A DNA stretch of 8,621 bases from JANNHP01 sp031404455 (GTDB lineage: Bacteria > Planctomycetota > JAJSAM01 > JAJVHW01), in contig JANNHP010000415.1 in the NCBI GenBank assembly GCA_031404455.1, positions 1 to 8,621 on the forward strand, given 5' to 3'. Positions within the stretch are counted from its first letter, which is position 1. Every line of letters starts with the position of its first letter. Made by a program: the position numbers and the translations under genes. The notes beneath the pieces were generated by a model. It did no database searches and was not told the origin of the DNA. It was given only the letters and a program-made list of their open reading frames with translations. This document shows, one piece after another, positions 1 to 5,498 of the stretch.

Positions 1-255
1 GTTCATCACGACCGCCTTCTTCACCCACTCGCGCGTCGGCATGTACCAGTGGGTGAGCCGGTCGAGGACGACGTCGTACGGACACGGCGCCGCAAGGTCG
101 AAGGGCTCGATGCGCACGCGATCGACCGCGAAGGACACGACGTCCTTCTTCACGGGAACCTTGAGGTCGAGACGGCGGACGATCTCCTCGTAGCAGATCG
201 GCCAGCAGATGTCGGCGCCGAGCGAGAGACCGATCCGCTTGGTGACGTTCGCCAT
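1..255 (-). CDS. Probable ATP-grasp (RimK-like) protein, N-terminal 85 codons only
   Basis: The gene starts at an ATG reading leftwards from 255 and runs off the window, so only the first 85 residues are visible. A GGAGG Shine-Dalgarno lies at 267-263 on the minus strand, 7 nt before the ATG, which makes the start convincing. Visible segments include LSLGADICWPICYEEIVRRLDL near the N-terminus (residues 10-31), then DRVRIEPFDL and YDVVLDRLTHWY, then REWVKKAVVMN at the edge. This pattern, a pre-ATP-grasp N-domain ending in a question-like 'DRLTHWY...K.A..M' segment, resembles uncharacterised bacterial ATP-grasp proteins as I remember them. The ATP-binding core itself would lie outside the window, so the family call is an inference. 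It is the third minus-strand gene of the cluster, after the S51-like and esterase genes, but lies 280 bp from the esterase and may have its own promoter. Confidence 0.65.
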   Translation of the reverse strand, partial: MANVTKRIGLSLGADICWPICYEEIVRRLDLKVPVKKDVVSFAVDRVRIEPFDLAAPCPYDVVLDRLTHWYMPTREWVKKAVVMN

Positions 256-262
256 GTCGCGT

Positions 263-267
263 CCTCC
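263..267 (-). promoter_or_regulatory. Shine-Dalgarno of the left-edge ATP-grasp gene
   Basis: On the minus strand the sequence reads GGAGG, followed by 7 nt and then ATG at 255. This is an ideal ribosome binding site and fixes the start of the partial gene. Confidence 0.7.
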
Positions 268-313
268 GGGGGACCGGAAGTAGCGACCGGAGGTCGGCGG
301 GTCAACTTCCGAT

Positions 314-340
314 GCGCTCGGCGCGAGGCGCGCCGAGCGC
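314..340 (-). terminator. Perfect 12-bp GC hairpin directly after a stop codon
   Basis: Arms 314-325 (gcgctcggcgcg) and 329-340 (cgcgccgagcgc) are exact reverse complements with a 3-nt loop. On the minus strand the hairpin starts on the base after a TAG (343-341) that closes a possible coding tail. There is no T-run after it, so classical intrinsic termination is not shown. Position and stem strength suggest an mRNA 3' end or RNA-stabilising stem. It lies 59 nt before the next gene start at 255. Confidence 0.45.
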
Positions 341-437
341 CTACTTCGGAACGTCCAACCGAGGCATCGTCCAGGCCGGGTTGAGTTCCGACACGTCGCG
401 GCGCTGGCGCGGCGTGCCGTCCTCGGCTGTCCGAGCC
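341..437 (-). pseudogene. Possible 3' remnant of a truncated gene
   Basis: On the minus strand an open frame here ends in ...DVSELNPAWTMPRLDVPK followed by TAG at 343-341. It has mostly G/C third positions and a perfect hairpin begins directly after the stop. The same frame contains no plausible start before it, and upstream it runs into the inverted repeat at 438-528 and then the esterase stop codon at 538-536, which is in the same frame. One explanation is that this is the last piece of a gene whose 5' part was lost when the inverted repeat arrived. Another is that the reading is chance in GC-rich intergenic DNA. I do not recognise the tail. Confidence 0.25.
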
Positions 438-528
438 GGGGACGGTCCCCAAAGTTCAAACGCGCGCGGTCCGTTTGGGCGGAGCCGAGTGGGAATCGCA
501 GCGCGTTTGATCTTTGGGGACCGTCCCC
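438..528. repeat. 91-bp inverted repeat with ggggacggtcccc ends
   Basis: Arms 438-465 and 501-528 are reverse complements at 27 of 28 positions, separated by a 35-nt centre. The outer 13 bases of each arm (ggggacggtcccc) are themselves nearly palindromic, followed by AAAG. The element ends 7 bp downstream of the esterase stop codon, so it may act as a transcription stop for that gene or be a REP/MITE-type mobile repeat. A close copy of the terminal motif (15 of 16 bases) recurs at 8106-8121. No transposase is encoded here. Confidence 0.8.
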
Positions 529-535
529 TACGCCT

Positions 536-1675
536 TCACTCGTAGACCAGCCCGATCGGCCCCGGGAAGAGCCAGCTCAACCCCTCGCGCAGACGGTCGC
601 GCCAGTTCTCCCAGTTGTGGCCGTCGCGGGCCTCCACGTACTTCACTTCCATGTCCGTCGTCTGGAGGAGGGGCACGAGCGAGCGGTTCTCGTAGATGAG
701 GGATTCGTAGGTTCCGCAACTGACGAAGATGCGCTCGACGACGTTGCCCGGGTCGCCGCGGAACTCGTTCACGAAGGAGACGACCGGTTCGAGGATCGGG
801 CTCTTCTGGTTCTTCCCGATGTCGGTGAACGCGAACGACCCCGACTGGAGCAGCAGGTTGCCGAACGTGCCGGGATTGCGCCACGCGGTGTGGAACGACG
901 CGACGGCGCCGAGGCTCGCACCCATGAGCCCGCGGTCCTTCGCGCGTCCGCGCGCCGGGTAACGGTTCTCGACCTGGGGAAGGAGTTCCTCGGCGACGAA
1001 GCGCGCGTTGCGCTCGTCCGCCGCGTACTCCTTCATGCGGTGCTGCGAGTGCGTGAACGCGACGATCATCGGCGCGATCTCGTACCGGTGGATCAGGTTG
1101 TCGAGCACGGTCTTCATGTGCGCGAATCGCAGGTAGTCGGCGCCGTCGAAGCAGATCATGAGCGGATAGCTTCGCGTCGCCCGCATCCGCGCGGGCAGGT
1201 AGATCTGCGCGGTCCGCTCCTCGCCGAACTCTTCGGAGTGGAACGCGATCTCCTCGAGCGTCCCCTCGCGCGCCTCGGGGTCGCGCTTGGTCCAGTCGGG
1301 CGTGTGGTAGCCCGTGCCGAAGCAGACGGAGTTCGCGCCGTACGGGTCGTGCGCGAGGTGCGTGTTCAGGGGATCCCGGATGAGGCGCGTGCCGCCGCGC
1401 GAGTCCACTTCGAGCTTGTATTCGATGCGCGAGCCGCGCGGCACCTCCATGGAGAGGTACCAGAGGTCGGTCCCCGCGATGTGGCGGAACGCCTGCGACG
1501 ACGGCAGCCCGTAGATGAAGTGGCGCAGGCGCACGCCGTCGGCGCGGCCGCGGTAGAGGAACGTGATCGTCGGCCCCTCGACGATCGGCGAGCCGTTCCT
1601 CTCGAGGAACGCGTCGATCGCCGCCGGCTGCAGCGTCTCGTTCGCCTCCAGCAGCTCCAGGATCGCGAGCGTCAT
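536..1675 (-). CDS. Fes/esterase D-like alpha/beta hydrolase
   Basis: A 379-residue protein of the enterochelin esterase / putative esterase family, hydrolases that cut ester or amide bonds of small molecules. The N-terminal ~110 residues look like the beta-sandwich domain found in Fes-type enzymes (FLYRGRADGVRLRHFIYGLP, then DLWYLSMEVPRGSRIEYKLEV). The hydrolase domain follows from about residue 140. The nucleophile elbow is GASLG with Ser254. The likely catalytic His is His353 in DGHNW, and Glu324 after CGTY is a candidate acid. No signal peptide is visible, so it is probably cytoplasmic. The ATG at 1675-1673 overlaps the stop of the S51-like gene (ATGA), implying translational coupling; a GGAG lies 11 nt upstream. 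The frame stays open far upstream through the S51-like gene and beyond, but that extension is compositionally shadow sequence, so the overlap start is preferred. Context suggests it acts on the product of the neighbouring ATP-grasp enzymes. The substrate is unknown. Confidence 0.88.
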   Translation of the reverse strand: MTLAILELLEANETLQPAAIDAFLERNGSPIVEGPTITFLYRGRADGVRLRHFIYGLPSSQAFRHIAGTDLWYLSMEVPRGSRIEYKLEVDSRGGTRLIRDPLNTHLAHDPYGANSVCFGTGYHTPDWTKRDPEAREGTLEEIAFHSEEFGEERTAQIYLPARMRATRSYPLMICFDGADYLRFAHMKTVLDNLIHRYEIAPMIVAFTHSQHRMKEYAADERNARFVAEELLPQVENRYPARGRAKDRGLMGASLGAVASFHTAWRNPGTFGNLLLQSGSFAFTDIGKNQKSPILEPVVSFVNEFRGDPGNVVERIFVSCGTYESLIYENRSLVPLLQTTDMEVKYVEARDGHNWENWRDRLREGLSWLFPGPIGLVYE

Positions 1676-2604
1676 GAGGGGAACATCTCCACGACCTCGC
1701 CGTCCTCGGTGAACCGCCGCGCGCCGCCCGCGGCCGGACGGAGCTTGCGGCCGTCCCAGAGGAGGCCGTGCCCGCGGTCCATCGCGACGCACACGAGCGG
1801 CGCGAACCGCCGCGCGAACGTCTCCACGCGGACCCGGTCGCCGAGGTTGAGCCTCTTCGTCGCGTGCGGGAGCGGAAGCACTCCCGGGACGAGTCCGAAG
1901 CCCTCGCCGAAGATCTCCGGGTGGCCGGCACCCTGCGGCGGGTCGTCGTGGAAGAGCACGATCTCCTCCGAGCACACCATCGCGCCCGCCGACCAGGCGA
2001 ACACGGCGAGGTGTCCGAGGTGCGAGTGCAGGTCGAAGAGCCGCATCCGGTTGATGAGCACCGCCACGTTGCCGCCCGCGATCGTGAGCGCCTCGCACGA
2101 TTCGAGCAGGCGGATCACCTCGCGCCGGTGACGCATCACGGCGTCGCGCTCCTGCGGCTTCCACTCGGCCTCGAACTCGTCGTGGATCTCGACGATCCGC
2201 TGCCGCTGGTGGGCGTCGAGACGGCGGAGATCTTCGATCGCGTCCTTCTGCTCGGGTTCGAGGAGATCCGGACGCCCGTCGGCCTTCATCAGCTTCCTGA
2301 CGGCCTTCTCGAAGTGGTCGAGCCGCACACGGTGGTGTGTGGCGAGCTCGCGCAGCCGGATACGGCGCTCGCGGTAGGCCCCCGCGAACTCCGGGTCCTC
2401 GCGGAGGACCTCCTCGGCGCGCGCGTAGAGCCTCAGGTTGACGACGCGCCGGTCGAGGTGCGCCTTCAGCTCGTCGATCTCGTCCTCGCGCTCCTCCCAC
2501 CCCGCGGTGACGGCCGCGAAATCGCCATCGACTCCCACGGCGTCCACGACGGCGCCGAGCGTCCGTTGGAGGCGCTGAGGTCCAAGCAGTACGATCGGCG
2601 GCAC
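1672..2604 (-). CDS. S51 peptidase / class-I GATase-like protein with helical insert
   Basis: A 310-residue protein starting at GTG 2604. It begins with a beta-strand PPIVLLGPQR and carries two marks of the S51 peptidase (dipeptidase E / cyanophycinase) fold: TIAGGNVAVL at residues 174-183, matching the family's GGNT loop, and FAWSAGAMV at 202-210, with Ser205 as the nucleophile of the x-S-A-G-A elbow. His247 in PLPHA is the probable catalytic His. Between about residues 60 and 165 lies a highly charged, mostly helical stretch that canonical S51 enzymes (about 230 residues) do not have. Similar proteins are usually annotated as type 1 glutamine amidotransferase-like. A peptidase or amidohydrolase acting on short or unusual peptides is the likely role. 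It is first in the minus-strand operon and is coupled to the esterase by ATGA. There is no clear Shine-Dalgarno before the GTG, so the start is the weakest part of the call. Confidence 0.82.
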   Translation of the reverse strand: MPPIVLLGPQRLQRTLGAVVDAVGVDGDFAAVTAGWEEREDEIDELKAHLDRRVVNLRLYARAEEVLREDPEFAGAYRERRIRLRELATHHRVRLDHFEKAVRKLMKADGRPDLLEPEQKDAIEDLRRLDAHQRQRIVEIHDEFEAEWKPQERDAVMRHRREVIRLLESCEALTIAGGNVAVLINRMRLFDLHSHLGHLAVFAWSAGAMVCSEEIVLFHDDPPQGAGHPEIFGEGFGLVPGVLPLPHATKRLNLGDRVRVETFARRFAPLVCVAMDRGHGLLWDGRKLRPAAGGARRFTEDGEVVEMFPS

Positions 2605-2663
2605 GCGGCGGGATGGTATCGACGGGCGCGGCCCGCACCAGAGTCGTCCGCGCGGGAGGTCCC
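2605..2663. promoter_or_regulatory. Divergent intergenic region, 59 bp
   Basis: This gap separates the minus-strand S51-like/esterase operon from the plus-strand ATP-grasp gene, so it should carry two promoters or parts of them, possibly extending into the coding ends. I see no convincing -35/-10 pair or operator. The plus gene has GGGAGG at 2654-2659, 4 nt before its ATG. The minus gene has no clear ribosome binding site. Confidence 0.4.
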
Positions 2664-3875
2664 ATGCACGTCCTCTTCGTCGAGCCGAGGTTCCCAGCGA
2701 ACCAGCGGCAGTTCGTCCGCGCCCTCCACGACGTGGGTGCCAAGATCACGGGCATCGGCGAGCACCCGCCCGATGCCGAGCTCTCGAGCTGGATGTACGC
2801 GTTCGAGCGCGTGTCGTCCGTCGTCAACGAGGACGCGATGCTCGACGCCGTGAAGCGTGTCCAGGCGCGCTCGTGGGTGGACCGTCTGGAGGCGACCGTC
2901 GAGGCGCACATCCTGCCGGTCGCGCACGTGCGCGAGAAATGCAAGATCCCGGGCACGTCGGTGCGCACGGCGTACCTCTGCCGCGACAAGCCGGCGATGA
3001 AGGACGCGCTCCGCGCCGCGGGCGTCCCGTGCGCGCAGTCGCTCGGAACGAGCGATCCCGCCGAGATGCGCGAGTTCTCGAAGAAGGTCGGCTACCCGCT
3101 CATCGTCAAGCCGCGCAGCGCCGCGGGCGCGTCCGGGACCGTGCGCATCGAGGACGCCGCGGGCCTCGAAGCCGCGATCGTCAGCCACCACGTGGACCGC
3201 GGCGCGCCGGTTGCCGTCGAGGAGTTCATCGAGGGGCACGAGGGCTTCTACGACACGCTCTCGATCGACGGCCGCGTCGTCCACGACTTCGCGTCGCACT
3301 ACTACCCGGGCGTCCTCGAAGCCATGCGATCGCGCTGGATCTCGCCGCAGATCATCACGACGAATCGGCTCTCCGAGTCGGGCTACGACGAGGTGAAGGA
3401 CATGGGGCGCAAGGTGATCCGGGCGCTCGGCATCGGCACGTCCGCGACGCACATGGAGTGGTTCGCGAGCCCGAAGGGGCTGAAGTTCTCGGAGATCGGC
3501 TGCCGTCCGCCCGGTGTGGGCGTGTGGGACCTCTACAGCGCCGCGAACGACTTCGACCTCTTCCGCGAGTGGGCGTCGGCGATCGTGAACGGACGTCCGA
3601 CGCAGCCGCCGTCGCGGAAGTACTCGGCCGGGATGATCGCGCTGCGCCCGAGCCAGGACGGCCGCATCTCGGGCTATGCGGGCGTGGATGCGATGGAGCG
3701 CCGCTACGGCGAGCACATCGTGGATTCGCACTTCCCGCCGCGCGGGCACGCGACGCAGCCCGTCGAGGGCGGCTACATGGCGAACGCTTGGGTGCGGATG
3801 AAGCACCCCGACTACGACGCGCTCCGCGGGATACTGAACTGGGTCGGCGAGAACGTGAAGGTGTACGCGGAGTAG
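2664..3875 (+). CDS. ATP-grasp carboxylate-amine ligase family protein
   Basis: A 403-residue ATP-grasp enzyme; the family joins a carboxylate to an amine or thiol through an acyl-phosphate. The first ~95 residues (MHVLFVEPRFPANQRQFVRA) form the pre-ATP-grasp Rossmann-like domain. ATP-binding marks follow: DKPAMKDALRAAGVP with Lys109, VGYPLIVKPR with Lys149, the glycine-rich loop AAGASGT (153-159), and VEEFIEG (185-191). The metal-binding end is HMEWF (Glu265) and FSEIGCRPPG (Glu277), where the usual N-x-R is replaced by G-C-R. An ATG at 2613 in the same frame is possible, but the ATG at 2664 has a GGGAGG 4 nt upstream and begins at the natural domain edge. It is divergent from the S51-like/esterase operon and resembles that operon's partial ATP-grasp gene in function class only. 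The substrate is unknown. A terminal inverted repeat begins within its stop codon. Confidence 0.88.
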   Translation: MHVLFVEPRFPANQRQFVRALHDVGAKITGIGEHPPDAELSSWMYAFERVSSVVNEDAMLDAVKRVQARSWVDRLEATVEAHILPVAHVREKCKIPGTSVRTAYLCRDKPAMKDALRAAGVPCAQSLGTSDPAEMREFSKKVGYPLIVKPRSAAGASGTVRIEDAAGLEAAIVSHHVDRGAPVAVEEFIEGHEGFYDTLSIDGRVVHDFASHYYPGVLEAMRSRWISPQIITTNRLSESGYDEVKDMGRKVIRALGIGTSATHMEWFASPKGLKFSEIGCRPPGVGVWDLYSAANDFDLFREWASAIVNGRPTQPPSRKYSAGMIALRPSQDGRISGYAGVDAMERRYGEHIVDSHFPPRGHATQPVEGGYMANAWVRMKHPDYDALRGILNWVGENVKVYAE

Positions 3876-4106
3876 CCCGTCCTCTTCACGAGGGTTCGCG
3901 TGGATCGCCGCAGAACGCCGGAGCAATCGCGAGAGTGGCGCACGTTCGACGAGTTCCGAGTCGAGGCAGAACTTCCTGGCCGAGGACTTCGGCCCGAGGG
4001 CAAGGCGCGACCGCAGCGGCGACCTCGGCAGGTCGGCGCAAGGGAGCAACGCCGCCATCGGGTCGAAGGACCGGCCAGGTGCGAACTCTCGTGAAGAGGA
4101 CGGGCT
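3874..4106. repeat. 233-bp element with 26-bp terminal inverted repeats
   Basis: Left arm 3874-3899 and right arm 4081-4106 are reverse complements at 25 of 26 positions, the outer 19 without mismatch (agcccgtcctcttcacgag). The interior contains smaller hairpins, for example 3978-3983 with 3989-3994 and 4020-4025 with 4030-4035, so it could fold as a structured RNA. The left arm includes the last two bases of the ATP-grasp stop codon, and the right arm ends 3 bp before the RNA ligase start. No target-site duplication is obvious and no protein is convincingly encoded; a 64-codon frame at 3900-4094 has no ribosome binding site or recognisable content. A MITE-like dispersed repeat is the simplest explanation. 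Tests need other copies in the genome. Confidence 0.8.
4095..4100 (+). promoter_or_regulatory. Shine-Dalgarno inside the right repeat arm
   Basis: AGAGGA at 4095-4100 lies 9 nt before the GTG at 4110 and is the only visible ribosome binding site for the RNA ligase. It is part of the right arm of the 3874-4106 element. Its complement, TCCTCT, sits in the left arm at 3880-3885, so a transcript covering both arms could pair and hide it. Confidence 0.5.
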
Positions 4107-4109
4107 GAC

Positions 4110-5198
4110 GTGCCGCACGCCGACGAGGTCCTCTTCGAAGCCTTCCTGCGCGAAGTCGCGGAGCGGCGCGTCAACCGCCGCGACGCGGGCGACCACGCCC
4201 TCTTCAAGTACAACACCGTCCAGCAACTCTCGCGCGAGTGGACGGAGGTCCGCCGCGCCGCGCGAGGCGTCGTCTTCCACGTGCCGACGGTGCGGATCGT
4301 CTGCCGCCCGATCCCGAAGTTCTTCAACTTGGACGAGGACGACGAGACGCGCCTCGAGAACCTGCCGGCGGATCCGCCGCGCGTCGAGGAGAAGCTCGAT
4401 GGCTCCTGCGTGTCGATCCACCTGCGCGACGGCCGGGTCCGCTGCGCCACGCCCGGATCGTTCGACTCGGAGCAGGCCCGATGGGCCGAGAAGGAGATTG
4501 CGCGCCGCGGTCTCGACACCCACGCGGGACTCAATGAGCTCGCCGCCGCCGCGACGCTCGTCTGCGAGGTGATCTTCCCGGAGAACGTCTCGGTCGTGGA
4601 CTACGCCGACCGCCGCGACGTCGTGCTGCTCGCGGTGGTGGACCTCGACGGCCGCGAGCGTCCGCCGCCCGAGGTGGACGCGATCGCCGCGCGCTTCGGC
4701 CTCTCGCGGCCGGTCCGCGTGGACGTCGCGGTGTCGCGCGAGATGCCCGTCGATCCGCGCGGCGAGGGGTACGTCGTCTCGTACTGGGGCGGTCCGCGTC
4801 CGCTGCGCGTGAAGGTGAAGGGCGGCGAGTACCTGCGTCTGCACCCGGTGATCTCGGCGCTGAACGACACCGTCGTCCTCGACCTCATCCGTACGGGCCG
4901 CCTCGACGAGTTCGCCGCGCGGATGCCGCGCGCGGCCCGGGCGCGCGCCGACGACATCGCGGCGAACCTGCTCCAGCACTTCCGGTCGCTCCGGGCGAGC
5001 GTCGAGCAGGCGCACGCGGCCGTCCGAGACCTCCCGACGCGCAAGGACCAGGCCCTCGCCGTCCTGCGGGTCGCCGATCCCGAGGAGCGGGGGCTCGTGT
5101 TCCATCTTCTCGACGGACGCCTGACGGACGACGCCCTCTGGACGCTGGTGCGCCGGAGGCTGCGGGGGGCGGGGGACGAGGCTCAGCCGGACGGATAG
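4110..5198 (+). CDS. T4 Rnl1-type ATP-dependent RNA ligase
   Basis: A 362-residue nucleotidyltransferase that seals 5'-phosphate to 3'-hydroxyl RNA ends through ligase- and RNA-adenylate intermediates. The size is close to T4 Rnl1 (374 aa) and the motifs fall at nearly the same positions. These are ARGVVF with Arg52 (T4 Arg54), motif I EKLDGS with nucleophile Lys95 (T4 Lys99), motif III LVCEVIFPENVSVVDY with Glu153 (T4 Glu159), motif IV RGEGYVV with Glu219 (T4 Glu227), and motif V RVKVKGGEY with Lys235 and Lys237 (T4 Lys240 and Lys242). All catalytic residues are present, so activity is expected. After about residue 245 comes a helical C-terminal domain, which in this family helps select the RNA. 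The start is GTG; an in-frame TGA at 4092-4094 prevents any longer reading. No polynucleotide kinase or phosphatase partner is next to it, so the RNA substrate (for example a cleaved tRNA) is unknown. Confidence 0.9.
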   Translation: MPHADEVLFEAFLREVAERRVNRRDAGDHALFKYNTVQQLSREWTEVRRAARGVVFHVPTVRIVCRPIPKFFNLDEDDETRLENLPADPPRVEEKLDGSCVSIHLRDGRVRCATPGSFDSEQARWAEKEIARRGLDTHAGLNELAAAATLVCEVIFPENVSVVDYADRRDVVLLAVVDLDGRERPPPEVDAIAARFGLSRPVRVDVAVSREMPVDPRGEGYVVSYWGGPRPLRVKVKGGEYLRLHPVISALNDTVVLDLIRTGRLDEFAARMPRAARARADDIAANLLQHFRSLRASVEQAHAAVRDLPTRKDQALAVLRVADPEERGLVFHLLDGRLTDDALWTLVRRRLRGAGDEAQPDG

Positions 5199-5231
5199 GC
5201 GACCGGCAGCCTTGGTATCGCGGTCACATCG

Positions 5232-5334
5232 TCTCGGTAGGGGCGGGCCCCCGTGTCCGCCCCACGTTGCGAACACGACGGGCGTCGGTCCCGAATGGAC
5301 CGGGGGCGGACACGGGGGTCCGCCCCTACCGAGA
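5232..5334. repeat. 103-bp inverted repeat of the GTAGGGGCGG family
   Basis: Arms 5232-5263 and 5303-5334 are reverse complements at 31 of 32 positions, around a 39-nt centre that holds a small ggtcc/ggacc hairpin (5287-5301). The arm core GTAGGGGCGG also starts the palindrome at 6944-6972. It lies 33 bp after the RNA ligase stop, so it may end that transcript, but it has no T-run. A mobile REP-type element is the likeliest origin. Confidence 0.8.
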
Positions 5335-5486
5335 GAGCTGCTGAGCTGTCCCCTCCGCCCTCCGATTTCCCCTGTCGGCTCCCGCCGCCGACCCCGTTCT
5401 CCCATGAAGCGGTCGATCCGGCCGGACACGGGCCTTGCAGCGTGCGTTAGCGTTGAGAACGGGGCACGAGGTCCGCCGGACGCCGC

Positions 5487-5492
5487 GAGGAG
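5487..5492 (+). promoter_or_regulatory. Shine-Dalgarno that selects the CAP gene start
   Basis: GAGGAG directly abuts an ATG at 5493, leaving no spacing, but lies 6 nt before a second in-frame ATG at 5499. Normal spacing therefore favours 5499, which also gives a more typical signal peptide start (MVTRK). Confidence 0.6.
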
Positions 5493-5498
5493 ATGCAC

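Larger units (their letters stand above)
5199..5498. other. 300-bp intergenic region before the CAP gene
   Basis: This stretch contains the inverted repeat at 5232-5334 and then about 160 bp of GC-rich sequence leading to the Shine-Dalgarno of the CAP-domain gene. Reading frames on both strands here look like composition shadows. The promoter of the CAP gene should lie in 5335-5490, but I cannot point to a convincing -35/-10 pair. Confidence 0.5.

Noticed and set aside
617..2131. A 504-codon plus-strand frame opposite the esterase
   Set aside because: It is antisense to the esterase and S51-like genes, which have clear catalytic motifs. Its own product is low-complexity Arg/Val/Glu and has no motif.
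1676..2989. N-terminal extension of the esterase to 817 residues
   Set aside because: The extension lies out of frame over the S51-like gene and then antisense to the ATP-grasp gene. The ATGA overlap gives a natural start at 1675.
3900..4094. 64-codon frame inside the 233-bp element
   Set aside because: It is GTG-started, has no ribosome binding site, no recognisable content, and spans the hairpins of the repeat.
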